Below are positions 34,998-44,540 of a stretch of 64,000 nucleotides of DNA, one piece after another. The stretch covers positions 496,001-560,000 of the forward strand of contig NZ_NTLB01000001.1 of assembly GCF_002514725.1 (NCBI RefSeq). Direction: 5' to 3'. The notes beneath the pieces were generated by a model, which was not told the DNA's origin, searched no databases, and saw only the letters and a program-made list of their open reading frames with translations. The translations under genes were made by a program, and so were the position numbers. The number at the start of each line of letters is the position of its first letter. Within the stretch, counting starts at the first letter, position 1. The DNA comes from Mangrovitalea sediminis. Lineage in GTDB: Bacteria > Pseudomonadota > Gammaproteobacteria > Pseudomonadales > Oleiphilaceae.

Positions 34998-35337
34998 TGT
35001 CCTGCGCGCATTGGCTGAAACGCTGGAACAGCGCCGCCAGGCGAGCCCTGAAACTTCTTATGTGGCCTCCCTGCATCACAAGGGGCTGAACAAGATTCTG
35101 GAAAAGGTCGGCGAAGAGTGCACCGAGACCATCATCGCCGCCAAGGATGCCGCCATCAGTGGCGACAAGCAGGACCTGATTTACGAGACGGCAGACCTCT
35201 GGTTTCATAGCCTGGTGATGTTGTCACACCTTGGGGAAGGACCGGAAGCCGTTCTGGCAGAACTCGAACGGCGCTTCAACCTGTCCGGACTCGATGAAAA
35301 GGCCGCCCGATCCGCAAAACCGGACCAGGATGCCTGA
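34987..35337 (+). CDS. hisE: Phosphoribosyl-ATP pyrophosphatase
   Basis: Second step of histidine synthesis. 116 residues from ATG 34987 (AAGGATGG upstream; two earlier Met at 34951 and 34978 are possible). The MazG-like four-helix motif is [14 protein letters not shown], with acidic residues EE and [13 protein letters not shown] for magnesium. It directly follows hisI and precedes tatA, the order seen in Pseudomonas-type genomes. Confidence 0.95.
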   Translation: MANDVLRALAETLEQRRQASPETSYVASLHHKGLNKILEKVGEECTETIIAAKDAAISGDKQDLIYETADLWFHSLVMLSHLGEGPEAVLAELERRFNLSGLDEKAARSAKPDQDA

Positions 35338-35531
35338 TCCCACCAACGGCAAAATGCCTTTGGTAATCAACATGTTACGAAACAGCGACACGGACAGTCA
35401 GGGATCGATCAGATTGACCCTGAGCAAGAGTCGCTGGTAAACAGCAAGAGTAGAGTACAATAACTGTCTGAGTCGCATATCACGGTATGCGCGACAGACG
35501 ACACAGACCGACCGCCTGGAGGGCTTTCAGT

Positions 35532-35759
35532 ATGGGTGGCATTAGCATCTGGCAACTTCTTATCATTCTCGGCATCGTTGTGGTGCTGTTCGGAACCAAC
35601 AAGCTGCGCAATATCGGCAGTGACCTCGGCGGCGCCGTCAAGGGCTTCAAGAAAGCCATGAGTGACGAGAGTGACAAGCCTGCCGAACCGGCCAAGCAGC
35701 TGGAAGACAGCAAAGCCGAAAAGGTTGCTGAAAAGCAGGAAGAAAAGCAGCATCAATGA
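35532..35759 (+). CDS. tatA: Twin-arginine translocase subunit TatA
   Basis: 75 residues from ATG 35532 (GGAGGG upstream). One membrane helix (about 5-21, [19 protein letters not shown]), then the amphipathic helix with the [23 protein letters not shown] pattern, and a Lys/Glu-rich tail. It forms the pore-like multimer of the Tat export system for folded proteins. First gene of tatABC; the 194-base gap from hisE suggests a separate promoter. Confidence 0.97.
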   Translation: MGGISIWQLLIILGIVVVLFGTNKLRNIGSDLGGAVKGFKKAMSDESDKPAEPAKQLEDSKAEKVAEKQEEKQHQ

Positions 35760-35836
35760 GTGGCGGCGGCTTGCTGCCGCTCGTCCCGCTCACCAACACT
35801 CTCGTTATCCACGGGGATTAGGGCGGTTTCGCACGC

Positions 35837-36247
35837 ATGTTTGATATCGGATTTCCCGAACTGGTGGTCTGTGCTGTGATTGCACTCATTGTGCTCGGCC
35901 CGGAGCGCCTTCCCGCCGCAGCCCGAACCGCCGGGCGCTGGGTCGGTCGCGCCCGGCGCATGGTACGCCAGTTCAGCGACGAGCTGGACCGTCAGTTGAA
36001 GGCCGACGAACTGCGCGAGCGTATCCGCAAGGAGGGCGGCGAGGTTGGCCTGGACGACATTCAGCGCACGGTCAACAGCGCCATGGACGAAGCCCGCCAA
36101 TACGAACATATGATCCTGCCGGACAAGGCGACCGACTCGACCGCCCCTGAAGCGCCATCAGCCGAGAGTACCGCCGCCTCGCGGGAAGCCGCAGAGGCTG
36201 CGACAACGGCTAGGGCAGATACCCCGGCCGCTTCCGATAAACAGTGA
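35837..36247 (+). CDS. tatB: Twin-arginine translocase subunit TatB
   Basis: 136 residues: MFDIGFPELVVCAVIALIVLGPERLP is the TatB N-terminal helix with the Glu and Pro-Glu-Arg-Leu-Pro hinge. A long amphipathic helix and an Ala/Thr/Glu-rich C-terminal tail follow. It partners TatC in signal-peptide binding. It lies between tatA and tatC. Confidence 0.96.
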   Translation: MFDIGFPELVVCAVIALIVLGPERLPAAARTAGRWVGRARRMVRQFSDELDRQLKADELRERIRKEGGEVGLDDIQRTVNSAMDEARQYEHMILPDKATDSTAPEAPSAESTAASREAAEAATTARADTPAASDKQ

Positions 36248-36262
36248 GCAGCAGTCATCACC

Positions 36263-37096
36263 ATGACAGACCCGCATGAGCGCGAGCGCTCCGATGATCC
36301 ACAGGGCGCGTCGCCCGACCCACAGGCCACCACCGAGGAAAACCAGGGCAGCGACATGCCGCTGATCGATCATCTGATCGAACTGCGCAGCCGCCTGTTA
36401 CGCTCTGTCGCCGTCATCCTGGTGGCGTTCCTGGTGTTGTATCCGTTCGACAACCGCATCTACAGCTGGATTTCCGAACCCCTACGCGTCTATCTGCCGA
36501 AAGGCTCGTCGATGATTGCCACCCAAGTGGCTTCCCCCTTCTTCGCGCCACTGAAGCTGACCATGGTGATCGCCGTCTTCCTGTCGATTCCCTATCTGCT
36601 TTATCAGGTGTGGAGCTTTATCGCGCCAGGCCTCTATAAACACGAAAAACGCATCGCAATGCCGCTGCTGGTATCATCCATTTTCCTGTTCTACCTCGGC
36701 GTGGTATTTGCCTACTTCGTTGTCTTCCCGATCGTTTTCGGCTTCTTCACCTCGGTCGCGCCGCAAGGTGTGGCGGTGATGACCGACATCACGGCCTACC
36801 TGGATTTCGTGCTGAAGATGTTCTTTGCCTTTGGTGTCGCCTTCGAAATACCGGTCGCCACCATCCTGCTTATCATCATCGGCGTAACCAATGTTGCCGC
36901 CTTGAGTCAAAAGCGCCCTTACATCATCGTCGGCTGTTTTGTGGTCGGCATGCTGCTGACGCCCCCGGACATCTTTTCCCAGTCGCTACTCGCTGTTCCC
37001 ATGTGGATGCTGTTCGAAACCGGCGTCCTGTTCGGCCGCCTGGTCGAGCGCCAGATGAAGCGACATAAGGCGGACACAGCCGACGAATCGGCATGA
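36263..37096 (+). CDS. tatC: Twin-arginine translocase subunit TatC
   Basis: 277 residues with six membrane helices. [17 protein letters not shown] carries the conserved HLxELRxRL signal-peptide site; [22 protein letters not shown] and LTPPDIFSQ are further hallmarks. The N-terminal 30 residues are hydrophilic and Asp/Glu-rich, longer than in E. coli. ATGA overlap with rsmE indicates coupled translation. Confidence 0.97.
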   Translation: MTDPHERERSDDPQGASPDPQATTEENQGSDMPLIDHLIELRSRLLRSVAVILVAFLVLYPFDNRIYSWISEPLRVYLPKGSSMIATQVASPFFAPLKLTMVIAVFLSIPYLLYQVWSFIAPGLYKHEKRIAMPLLVSSIFLFYLGVVFAYFVVFPIVFGFFTSVAPQGVAVMTDITAYLDFVLKMFFAFGVAFEIPVATILLIIIGVTNVAALSQKRPYIIVGCFVVGMLLTPPDIFSQSLLAVPMWMLFETGVLFGRLVERQMKRHKADTADESA

Positions 37097-37812
37097 ACCT
37101 GGCGCTGCTTCTGGATGAAGACTTCATCGCTGACGATCGCGTCCTCCTGCGAGGGCGCCGACGGCTGCATCTGGATGAGGTGATTCAGGCGCAACCCGGC
37201 CACAGGCTGCCGGTGGGGCGTCTCAACGGACTGATGGGAACCGGCGAGCTTTTACGTCTCACCGATGAAGAGGCGGAGCTAAGGGTGCATCTCGACAGGG
37301 AACCGCCCCAGCCGCTACCGGTAACACTGATACTGGCGCTGCCCCGCCCCAAAATGCTCAAGCGCGTCATTCAGAACTGCGCCACGATGGGCGTGAAGCG
37401 ACTGTACCTGATCAACAGTTACAAGGTGGAAAAGAGTTTCTGGCAAAGCCCATGGCTGGGTGAGGAAAAACTGCAGGAAAATCTGATCCTGGGCCTGGAG
37501 CAGGGCATGGATACCAGGCTGCCCCAAGTGACCCTATGCAAGCGCTTCAAACCTTTCGTCGAGGACGAGCTGCCGGCGATTGCCAGCGGTAGCCGCAAAC
37601 TGGTCGCCCATCCCGGCACAGGCACCGCGTGCCCGACACATGTCGATACGCCGGTCACCCTGTGCATCGGACCCGAAGGCGGCTTTATTCCCTATGAAGT
37701 GGAAAAACTGATCGAGACAGGCTTTGAGCCGGTACACCTGGGGCCGCGCATCCTTCGCGTGGAAACCGCCGTACCGGTCCTGCTGACACGCCTGTTTGAC
37801 AGTACCGTTTGA
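37093..37812 (+). CDS. rsmE: 16S rRNA m3U1498 methyltransferase
   Basis: 239 residues, SPOUT fold. [50 protein letters not shown] and [15 protein letters not shown] with [12 protein letters not shown] form the trefoil-knot SAM site. It overlaps the tatC stop codon and abuts the convergent flavin hydroxylase gene with no gap. Confidence 0.95.
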   Translation: MNLALLLDEDFIADDRVLLRGRRRLHLDEVIQAQPGHRLPVGRLNGLMGTGELLRLTDEEAELRVHLDREPPQPLPVTLILALPRPKMLKRVIQNCATMGVKRLYLINSYKVEKSFWQSPWLGEEKLQENLILGLEQGMDTRLPQVTLCKRFKPFVEDELPAIASGSRKLVAHPGTGTACPTHVDTPVTLCIGPEGGFIPYEVEKLIETGFEPVHLGPRILRVETAVPVLLTRLFDSTV

Positions 37813-39051
37813 TCAGAGCGCCAGCCCCATGGCCTGACTCGCGATGCGTCGCTTCAGCGCTGCTTGCCCATCCATCCAGCGCATCCCTGTGTTACGCAAC
37901 CAGCGCGGCAACAGTTCATCCCGGCCAAATAGCTGCTTGAAGCCTTCCATCGCCGCCATCATCGCCAGATTCTCGCCCCGCCGACGGCGCTGATAGCGCT
38001 GCAGGACCGAGATATCCCCCGGCGCCAGATGCCGCTTCAACGCGCGCTCCACTTCCTCGGCCAACACCTCCACATCGGCGAAGCCCAGATTGACACCCTG
38101 GCCCGCCAGCGGATGGATCGCATGCGCCGCATCTCCCACCAGCGCCAGCCCCTGCCGCACATAGGCCTTGGCATGACACTGTCGAAGCGGAAACGCCTGA
38201 CGCATCGAAACCGCCTGGATATCGCCCAGACGTTGTTCGAAAGCAGCACCCAGCTCTCGGCGGAATTGAGTGTCATCCAGCCCCATCAAGCGCTCCGCTT
38301 CCTGGGTGTCCTGTGACCAGACGATGGAAAGGAAGTGCTCCCCGCCCTGCCCGTCCGCAAGCGGCAGGAACGCCAGCGGCCCTGTCTGCGTGAAACGCTG
38401 CCACGCCGTACAATTATGGGGTTTTGCGGTTTGTACCGTGGCCACAATGGCCCGCTGACCATAATCCCACTCGCGGATCGGTAGCCCGGCCCATTGCCGC
38501 AGCGGCGAGCGTGCGCCGTCCGCAGCCACCACCAGACCGGCTTCGACACGGGAGCCGTCGGCCAACGACAATACCGAGCGTCCATCCAGCGCCTGCCAGC
38601 CCGTCACCGTTACCCCGTCACGCACTTCGACAGGACTCTTGCGCAGGGCGGCATACAAGGCATCGGTAATCAGCCGGTTTTCGATGATATGCCCCAGACT
38701 CGACGCACCCATATCAGCCGCGTCGAAATGAATCTCACCGGTCCCTTCAGCATCCCACACGTACATGCGCGTATAGGTCCCCAGGTGGGCCGGGGGGATC
38801 AGATTCCAGGCGCCCAGTCGTGCCAGGACACGCTGGCTGGCGGGGCTGATGGCGCTCACTCGACGCTCGAAGCACCCCACATCCGGCAAAGCCGGCATGT
38901 CACGGGGTGCCTCACTTAAAGCCTGTCCTTCCAGCAGGAGCACCTTCACATCCAGCGGCGACAGGGCCAATGCGAGTGCGGCACCGACCATACCGCCACC
39001 CACAACGACGATATCGGCAGACGACGGTGTGGCTTGGGTCACTTCAAACAT
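37813..39051 (-). CDS. ubiI: UbiH/UbiF/VisC-family FAD hydroxylase (ubiI-like)
   Basis: 412 residues. DIVVVGGGMVGAALALAL is the GxGxxG FAD site, with VVAADGARSPLRQW (DG motif) and LVGDAAHAIHPLAGQGVNLGF (GD motif). It hydroxylates the benzoquinone ring in ubiquinone synthesis, using FAD and an electron donor. The order pepP-ubiH-this gene matches the pepP-ubiH-visC cluster, so C5 hydroxylase UbiI/VisC is likely; UbiF cannot be excluded. It overlaps ubiH by eight bases. Confidence 0.8.
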   Translation of the reverse strand: MFEVTQATPSSADIVVVGGGMVGAALALALSPLDVKVLLLEGQALSEAPRDMPALPDVGCFERRVSAISPASQRVLARLGAWNLIPPAHLGTYTRMYVWDAEGTGEIHFDAADMGASSLGHIIENRLITDALYAALRKSPVEVRDGVTVTGWQALDGRSVLSLADGSRVEAGLVVAADGARSPLRQWAGLPIREWDYGQRAIVATVQTAKPHNCTAWQRFTQTGPLAFLPLADGQGGEHFLSIVWSQDTQEAERLMGLDDTQFRRELGAAFEQRLGDIQAVSMRQAFPLRQCHAKAYVRQGLALVGDAAHAIHPLAGQGVNLGFADVEVLAEEVERALKRHLAPGDISVLQRYQRRRRGENLAMMAAMEGFKQLFGRDELLPRWLRNTGMRWMDGQAALKRRIASQAMGLAL

Positions 39052-40306
39052 GCTCCGGTTTCCTTGGTGGCGGCACCGGACGGCGACCGCCGATGCCCAT
39101 CGCGTAACGGGTAAACCAATGGCGCAGCCCCGGCATCAGGTCCATTGCCACCAATCCGGCGTCGCGGGCCATTTCCAGGGGGCCGGAGCGGTCGCCAAAC
39201 AGACGAATCAACCCGTCGGACAAGCCGATGATGCGCTGGCGATCCGGCTCCTGCGCCTGCACATACCGCTCCAGCACAGACAGGCCGCCGATATCCTCTT
39301 CCCTGGAGACCGCATCGCGCAGGGTTTCGGCCAGCCCTACCAGGCCGCGAATCGCCAGATTGAAACCCTGCCCGGCGACCGGGTGCAGAGACTGGGCAGC
39401 ATTGCCGACCAGTACGACACGCGGGCGAATGGGTTGCTGAACCAGACTCAGCGACAACGGATAGACATGCCGTTCGCCAACCTGCGTAAAACGTCCCAAG
39501 CGCCAGCCAAAGCGGGCCTGGAGTTGCGACAGGAACGCCGCGTCCGGCAGCGGTTGAATGTCGGCGACTTCGGCTTCCGTCAACGTCCAGACCAGCGCGG
39601 CCCGCCCTTCCGCACGCTCCGGATTGCCTCGAGGCAACAGCGCCAGGGGGCCACGATCGGTAAAGCGTTCGTAGGCCACAAAATCATGGGGTTTGGACGT
39701 GCTGATATTGGCAATAAGGGCATGCTGGCGATAGTCGCTCACCGACACGCTGAACCCCAATCGCTCCCGCAGGCCGGAACGCCCACCATCGGCGACCACC
39801 AGCAACGATGCCCTGAGTTCCGCCTCTGGCGATTCGCCATCCAGCCCTATCAGGGCGCTGTCGGCGTCGACATGCACAGACGCCACGTCCGCAGGACTGA
39901 TCCAACTGATAGCGCTATCCGCACGCAGGGCTGCCGTCAGGCACTGCCCCAGCCAGCGGTTGTCGGCGACAAATCCAAGGGCGGGTTGCTGATGTTCCTC
40001 GGCGTGCAGGCGGGTCGCGCCAAAGCGCGCACGCTCGGACACATGGATATGGCGAATCGGTGTGGCGTGCCGGGACATCTCCGCCCACAATCCCAGACTC
40101 TCGAATATCTGCGCAGTGCCCCAGGCCAGAGCCGTGGAGCGCGCATCATAACTGGGCTGGTAGGTCGCCGTATCGTGCGTCTCCGGGAGCGGAAAGCGCT
40201 CGACGACGGCCACCCGCAGACCAGGCACCCAGCGGCGCAGGATCAGCGCCAGCGTCGCGCCGGCAAGGCCACCGCCGGCGATCACCACATCATGACTTGT
40301 CTTCAT
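39044..40306 (-). CDS. ubiH: 2-octaprenyl-6-methoxyphenol hydroxylase
   Basis: 420 residues. DVVIAGGGLAGATLALIL starts the FAD domain; PSYDARSTALAWGTAQIFESLGLW is the UbiH-typical stretch after it, then PIRHIHVSERARFGATRL, VADGGRSGLRERLGF and LVGNAAQSLHPVAGQGFNLA (here GN rather than the usual GD). UbiH acts at C1 of the ring. It follows pepP and runs into the ubiI-like gene. Confidence 0.9.
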   Translation of the reverse strand: MKTSHDVVIAGGGLAGATLALILRRWVPGLRVAVVERFPLPETHDTATYQPSYDARSTALAWGTAQIFESLGLWAEMSRHATPIRHIHVSERARFGATRLHAEEHQQPALGFVADNRWLGQCLTAALRADSAISWISPADVASVHVDADSALIGLDGESPEAELRASLLVVADGGRSGLRERLGFSVSVSDYRQHALIANISTSKPHDFVAYERFTDRGPLALLPRGNPERAEGRAALVWTLTEAEVADIQPLPDAAFLSQLQARFGWRLGRFTQVGERHVYPLSLSLVQQPIRPRVVLVGNAAQSLHPVAGQGFNLAIRGLVGLAETLRDAVSREEDIGGLSVLERYVQAQEPDRQRIIGLSDGLIRLFGDRSGPLEMARDAGLVAMDLMPGLRHWFTRYAMGIGGRRPVPPPRKPEHV

Positions 40307-40350
40307 TGTCGGCCTTCGTGGACAGGTATCAGACCCCCAACCGGCGCCGT

Positions 40351-41667
40351 TCAGGCTCCGGCCATCAACGCTTCGATCGCCTCAACCGTTTTCGGCACGC
40401 CGTCTGTCAATACGCGGCAGCCGTCGCGGGTCACGGTAACGTCATCCTCAATACGGATACCGATACCACGCCAACGCGGGTCAACCTCTTCGGCATTCGG
40501 CGAAATATACAGACCGGGTTCCACGGTCAGCACCATGCCCGGCTCCAAGACCCGCCAGGCGCCGCCCACCTTGTAGTCCCCGACATCATGCACATCCATA
40601 CCCAGCCAGTGACCGGTACGGTGCATGTAATAGGACTTATAGCTTTCCGTCTCAAGAACCTCGTCGAGGGTCCCTTTCAGGATACCCAGGTCGATCAACC
40701 CCTGGCACAGGACTTTCACCGCTGCTTCATGCGGCTGGTTCCAGTGATTACCCGGCCGCACGGCATCGATTGCCGCTGCCTGCGACGCCAGAACGATTTC
40801 GTAGATGGCCTTCTGCTCAGGGGAGAACTTGCCGTTAACCGGAAAAGTGCGGGTGATATCGGACGCGTAGTTTTCCAGCTCGCAACCGGCATCGATCAAC
40901 ACCAGATCCCCGTCTTTGAGCGGCTGGTTATTGTCGATGTAGTGCAGAATGCAGGCATTATCCCCGCCACCGACGATCGACGGATAGGCAGGCGCCCGCG
41001 AACCGTGCCGCATGAAACCATGCACCAATTCGGCCTCGAGCTGGTACTCAAACATTCCCGGCCGGCAGATCTGCATGGCACGACAATGAGCCTCTGCGCT
41101 GATACGCGCCGCCTGCTCCATCACCTTGATCTCGGCCGCACTCTTATACAGGCGCATGTCATGCAGAAAATGTTCAAGGGCGATAAATTCCCCTGGAGGC
41201 TGAGCACCACTGCGGACCTTGCTGCGGATCACATTGATCCACTCCATGACATGGGCATCGAACTGGGCATCCAGGCCCATGGAATAATAAACCCGACTCT
41301 TGCCCTCGATCATACCCGGCAGGATTTCGTCGATATCATCGATCGGAAAGGCATCATCGAAGCCATACCGCTCGACCGCACCTTCCGGCCCAACCAGAAA
41401 GCCGTCCCAGCGCTCCTTCTCGGGATCCCGCTCCCGACAGAACAGCACAGACTCCCCGTGCTCGCGCCCCGGGATCAACACCAACACCGCATCGGCCTCT
41501 TCGAAGCCGGTCAGGTATTGGAAATCGCTGTCCTGCCGGAAGGGATAATGTACGTCCCGATTACGGGTACGTTCAGGAGCCGCCGGCAGAATCGCAATGC
41601 TCTCCGACGCCATCTGTTCGATCAGGGCTTGGCGTCGATGCGCAAATTCACGAACCGGAATAGTCAT
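40351..41667 (-). CDS. pepP: Xaa-Pro aminopeptidase P
   Basis: 438 residues. N-terminal AMP_N domain (EFAHRRQALIEQMASES, YPFRQDSDFQYLTGF) and a C-terminal pita-bread domain with all metal ligands: LVLIDAGCELENYASDITRTFPV (two Asp), HRTGHWLGMDVHDVG (His), VLTVEPGLYI (Glu) and GIRIEDDVTVT (Glu). It removes an N-terminal residue before proline. First of pepP-ubiH-ubiI-like on the minus strand. Confidence 0.97.
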   Translation of the reverse strand: MTIPVREFAHRRQALIEQMASESIAILPAAPERTRNRDVHYPFRQDSDFQYLTGFEEADAVLVLIPGREHGESVLFCRERDPEKERWDGFLVGPEGAVERYGFDDAFPIDDIDEILPGMIEGKSRVYYSMGLDAQFDAHVMEWINVIRSKVRSGAQPPGEFIALEHFLHDMRLYKSAAEIKVMEQAARISAEAHCRAMQICRPGMFEYQLEAELVHGFMRHGSRAPAYPSIVGGGDNACILHYIDNNQPLKDGDLVLIDAGCELENYASDITRTFPVNGKFSPEQKAIYEIVLASQAAAIDAVRPGNHWNQPHEAAVKVLCQGLIDLGILKGTLDEVLETESYKSYYMHRTGHWLGMDVHDVGDYKVGGAWRVLEPGMVLTVEPGLYISPNAEEVDPRWRGIGIRIEDDVTVTRDGCRVLTDGVPKTVEAIEALMAGA

Positions 41668-41719
41668 GCAGGAGTTCCTCGGAACAGGGAATCAAATGCC
41701 CCGCCAGCTGACAAAACAA

Positions 41720-42316
41720 TCAATGCAGGGTTTCAGCTGCGGGCGCGGTGTTGAATTCGGTAAAGACCGTCAATACACCCACGCGAACAAACTCGATCAC
41801 TTCCGCCAGTTGCAGCTCATCCTCTTCGGCGTCGTCTTCGTCGGCGTCGACCTGACTGATGGCCACGAAATCCCGAATGATTTCACGGATTTCAGGCGAA
41901 GACTCACCCAGTTGGCGGCTGCCAACCAGCGCCATGCCTTCCAGAAACCCCCTCACCCATGCCCCCAGGGCCACCAGGCGCTCGCTCAGTCCATACTCAT
42001 CATCAGGCAACAGGGGCATAAAACTCATGTCCGGCGAATTCATCGCCAGTAAAGTCTGTTCGTAGGCATTCATCAGGAAGTCGCGCAGATCGGCATCCTC
42101 TTCCTGCATGGCGGCGACCTGTTCAGAGCCCATGTGCTCTGCCGCCAGTGCAAGCCAGGCGTCATTGGACAGTCTGGCACCCAGTGCCAACTGGCCGCTC
42201 AGGTTACCGTGCAGCTCGCTGGGATGATTGACGGCACCCTGACGGAGGAAGACATCCGCCCAGGTTTCGAAATCCTGGGGAACGGCGGCGGACGGCGTTT
42301 GGGAAGCTGTACTCAT
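41720..42316 (-). CDS. UPF0149/YgfB-family protein
   Basis: 198 residues from ATG 42316; a TTG seven codons earlier is also open. NHPSELHGNLSGQLALGARL is the family N-terminal region, then FMPLLPDDEYGLSERLVALGAWVRGFLEGMALV and an acidic C-terminus (ADEDDAEEDELQLAEVIEFVRVG). YgfB-type proteins are upstream of pepP in many gammaproteobacteria; in Pseudomonas one acts on AmpDh3 expression, but the function here is unproven. Confidence 0.9.
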   Translation of the reverse strand: MSTASQTPSAAVPQDFETWADVFLRQGAVNHPSELHGNLSGQLALGARLSNDAWLALAAEHMGSEQVAAMQEEDADLRDFLMNAYEQTLLAMNSPDMSFMPLLPDDEYGLSERLVALGAWVRGFLEGMALVGSRQLGESSPEIREIIRDFVAISQVDADEDDAEEDELQLAEVIEFVRVGVLTVFTEFNTAPAAETLH

Positions 42317-42466
42317 GAGTGCGGACGCGGACCTCAATCTCTATGCGGCAATGCGCTATCCTAGCATTTTGATGGCAATAGCGTCACGACAGGCCCCACG
42401 CGAATTGACCCACCTCAGACCCGCAATTATAGTTACTGGCACGTTGCCAAAGTTGTTGGAACTCAC

Positions 42467-42673
42467 ATGGAACAGTCTGAATTGCAAACGCTGGCCGAGA
42501 AACTCGATCGCCTGCTGGAACGTTATCGGCAGATGGAGGCGGATTGCGCCGCTCTGCGGCAAATGCAGGAGGACTGGCATCGTGAGCGTGCGCAGCTACT
42601 GCAGAAGAACGATCTGGCCCGCAATAAAATCGAGGCGATGATCGGTCGTCTGCGCGCCCTGGAGCAACATTGA
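42467..42673 (+). CDS. TIGR02449 family coiled-coil protein (ZapB-like)
   Basis: 68 residues, almost entirely one coiled coil (LAEKLDRLLERYRQMEADCAALRQMQEDW and a second heptad stretch). It fits the small family encoded just upstream of zapA and often compared with ZapB. Its stop TGA overlaps the ATG of zapA, so they are co-translated. A cell-division role is inferred from the partner. Confidence 0.85.
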   Translation: MEQSELQTLAEKLDRLLERYRQMEADCAALRQMQEDWHRERAQLLQKNDLARNKIEAMIGRLRALEQH

Positions 42674-42960
42674 TGCCTGATCAGCCTACAACGGTCCAAG
42701 TTAACATCCTGGACAAGGAATACCTTGTCGCCTGCCCCGAAGAACAACGCGATGAACTGGAACGGGCCGCAAAACATCTCGACCGCCAGATGCGCGAAAT
42801 CCGGACCAGCGGCAAAGTCTTCGGCACTGAGCGCATTGCGGTGATGGCCGCGTTAAACATTACCCATGAACTGTTGCAGAAGAGCGCCTTTTCGAGTGAC
42901 TCGTCGGACACGCTCAGCCGCATGAATGAAAAGCTGGATCAGGTGCTGTCCGGCAACTGA
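42673..42960 (+). CDS. zapA: Cell division protein ZapA
   Basis: 95 residues from ATG 42673 (the TTG three bases upstream is rejected). VQVNILDKEYLVACPEEQRDELERAAKHLDRQMREIR is the ZapA N-terminal domain; VMAALNITHELLQ and a helical tail follow. It crosslinks FtsZ filaments. The gene precedes 6S RNA and 5-FCL, the order common in gammaproteobacteria. Confidence 0.95.
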   Translation: MPDQPTTVQVNILDKEYLVACPEEQRDELERAAKHLDRQMREIRTSGKVFGTERIAVMAALNITHELLQKSAFSSDSSDTLSRMNEKLDQVLSGN

Positions 42961-43055
42961 ACGGCGCCCTCCCTTAAAGGCCGGGGGCAGACGGGATACA
43001 GTCTGAAACGAAGAGTGTTTGCATACTGCCCCCATATGCCCCGTATAATAGCCAC

Positions 43056-43238
43056 ACTCTCTGGGCTGCATGCCAGGCGGATAAGTCCTCGAGCCGATGC
43101 ATCTCACCAAGGTGGCCACTTCAGGGCAATGTGTGCATGTCCTCCTATGCAGGGGAAAGCCTGATTTGTCACAGCGGCCACCACCTTGAACCATAGGGTT
43201 CAAGGGCCACATCCGACAGCGGCAGTCTGGAGAGCGCT
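43056..43238 (+). ncRNA. ssrS: 6S RNA
   Basis: 6S RNA mimics an open promoter and sequesters sigma-70 RNA polymerase in stationary phase. It lies between zapA and the 5-FCL gene, its conserved place. CTTGAACCATAGGGTTCAAGGG (43179-43200 area) is the hallmark hairpin of the 3' half, and the ends ACTCTCTGG and GGAGAGCG can pair to close the long stem. A perfect -10 TATAAT at 43044-43049 sets the 5' end near 43056; the 3' end is estimated from the pairing. Length about 183 is typical. Confidence 0.92.
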
Positions 43239-43252
43239 TTCCCGAGGACACC

Positions 43253-44002
43253 ATGCCATCGAATTCTGCCATCGATGCCACCCTGCAGGACCAGCGTCAG
43301 CAACTGAGACGAAAAATCCGCCGCCAACGCAGAGCCCTCACTCCGGACGCGCAGAAAAAAGCGTCCCTGCTGCTGATTCGGCACCTGTTAAGCCTACCCG
43401 CCCTAAAACGGGCCCGGCGGCTTGCCATCTACCTGCCCAACGATGGCGAAATCGATCCCACCGCGTTTATTCAGGTCGCCCGGCAACTCGGCAAAACCTG
43501 CTACCTTCCGGTACTGCACCCAATACTGCACAACCGGCTCTGGTTCTATCGGTTCGACAGCCACACCCGTCTACGCCATAACCGTTTCGGCATACCGGAA
43601 CCCGCCCACCGCAATGCACCACGCTGCGCGCCCTGGGCACTGCATGTCGTGCTATTACCCCTGGTTGCGTTCGATGCCGATGGCGGCCGACTCGGCATGG
43701 GAGGCGGCTTTTATGACCGCACCTTCGGTTTTACACGTCACAGCGCCCAGCCCGCACCGCGCCTTGTTGGCCTCGCCCACGAACTCCAGCGGGTGGACCG
43801 ACTACCCATTGCCGATTGGGATGTGCCGCTGGAAGCGATTGTCACCGACCGCGCCATTTATGGAAGCCGCAACGCAACGGCGATGCAGGGAGCCGGAGAG
43901 CCGCGCATTCTGGCGGGCCGCCACCGCTTGAAGTCACGCCTGAAGCGCGCTTGCAGCACCCGAACCTTCCGCATTCTCCAGCAGCGCATAGCACCCGCCT
44001 GA
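43253..44002 (+). CDS. 5-formyltetrahydrofolate cyclo-ligase
   Basis: ATP-dependent conversion of 5-formyl-THF to 5,10-methenyl-THF. 249 residues, longer than usual by a basic C-terminal tail (about 215-249, LKSRLKRACSTRTFRILQQ). Conserved: LRRKIRRQRRALTPD, IYLPNDGEIDP, LPLVAFDADGGRLGMGGGFYDRTF (ATP site) and GLAHELQRVDRLPIADWDVPLEAIVTD. It directly follows 6S RNA, as ygfA/fau does in relatives, and may be processed from the same transcript. Confidence 0.95.
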   Translation: MPSNSAIDATLQDQRQQLRRKIRRQRRALTPDAQKKASLLLIRHLLSLPALKRARRLAIYLPNDGEIDPTAFIQVARQLGKTCYLPVLHPILHNRLWFYRFDSHTRLRHNRFGIPEPAHRNAPRCAPWALHVVLLPLVAFDADGGRLGMGGGFYDRTFGFTRHSAQPAPRLVGLAHELQRVDRLPIADWDVPLEAIVTDRAIYGSRNATAMQGAGEPRILAGRHRLKSRLKRACSTRTFRILQQRIAPA

Positions 44003-44136
44003 GTCAACAGAAGAGAAGACAGCCTGGTTGTGGATTGGACTACTAGGAAAGCGTCGGAGAATGCCGGAGAAAGGTGTCAGCTGGACCACAAAGGCGGAAA
44101 GCCCGAAACGGCGGCCTTCCGACTTCGTCCGAATTG

Positions 44137-44328
44137 CTAGCGGGCGCTGACCATGCCGGAGGCGTCCTGGCGCCCCGATTTCTGAAACAGGTTGTTGTTC
44201 AATACCTTCGCCGATAGCTCATCGGCGCGATGTCCTTCAGTCGCCTGCAAGGAGGAAATACCCGTAACAACGAGCCCCAATGCAAACACAATAACGAGGA
44301 CCCGAATGACATCGGGCTTGCGGTTCAT
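44137..44328 (-). CDS. Small membrane protein of unknown function
   Basis: 63 residues from ATG 44328 (GGGAGAA upstream), not the longer frame to 44373. MNRKPDVIRVLVIVFALGLVVTGISSLQA is one membrane or signal segment, followed by a short hydrophilic tail. No family recognised. It lies between the 5-FCL gene and ilvA, and looks expressed on its own. Confidence 0.45.
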   Translation of the reverse strand: MNRKPDVIRVLVIVFALGLVVTGISSLQATEGHRADELSAKVLNNNLFQKSGRQDASGMVSAR

Positions 44329-44438
44329 TGATATTCTCCCGAGCCAAAGGCCGGACGTTATAGTTGCAGCCAACTGTTCAGAGGGCGCGACAACTGATGT
44401 TTATTTTGAAGAATCAGGATGCTAGCGATAACTCTCAG

Positions 44439-44461
44439 ACGTGATTATAAGAATATCACGT
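44439..44461. terminator. Weak hairpin downstream of ilvA
   Basis: ACGTGAT (44439-44445) and ATCACGT (44455-44461) form a 7-bp inverted repeat with a 9-base loop. It lies 80 bases past the ilvA stop, in AT-rich DNA, on the minus strand followed by no clean T run. Could be a weak terminator or an operator for the small gene at 44137. Confidence 0.25.
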
Positions 44462-44540
44462 AATTTTAAAGCCGCAATTTTACAGTTATTAAAATTTCTC
44501 CATAGAGTAAAGGTTCACAACCTTAATCGCGACAACTCTT

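Noticed and set aside
38849-41754. Two long plus-strand frames (575 and 564 residues)
   Set aside because: Antisense to the ubiI-like, ubiH and pepP genes; their composition is that of shadow frames.
42853-43281. 142-residue minus-strand frame across the zapA-5-FCL gap
   Set aside because: The region is explained by 6S RNA; the frame has no ribosome site or domain.
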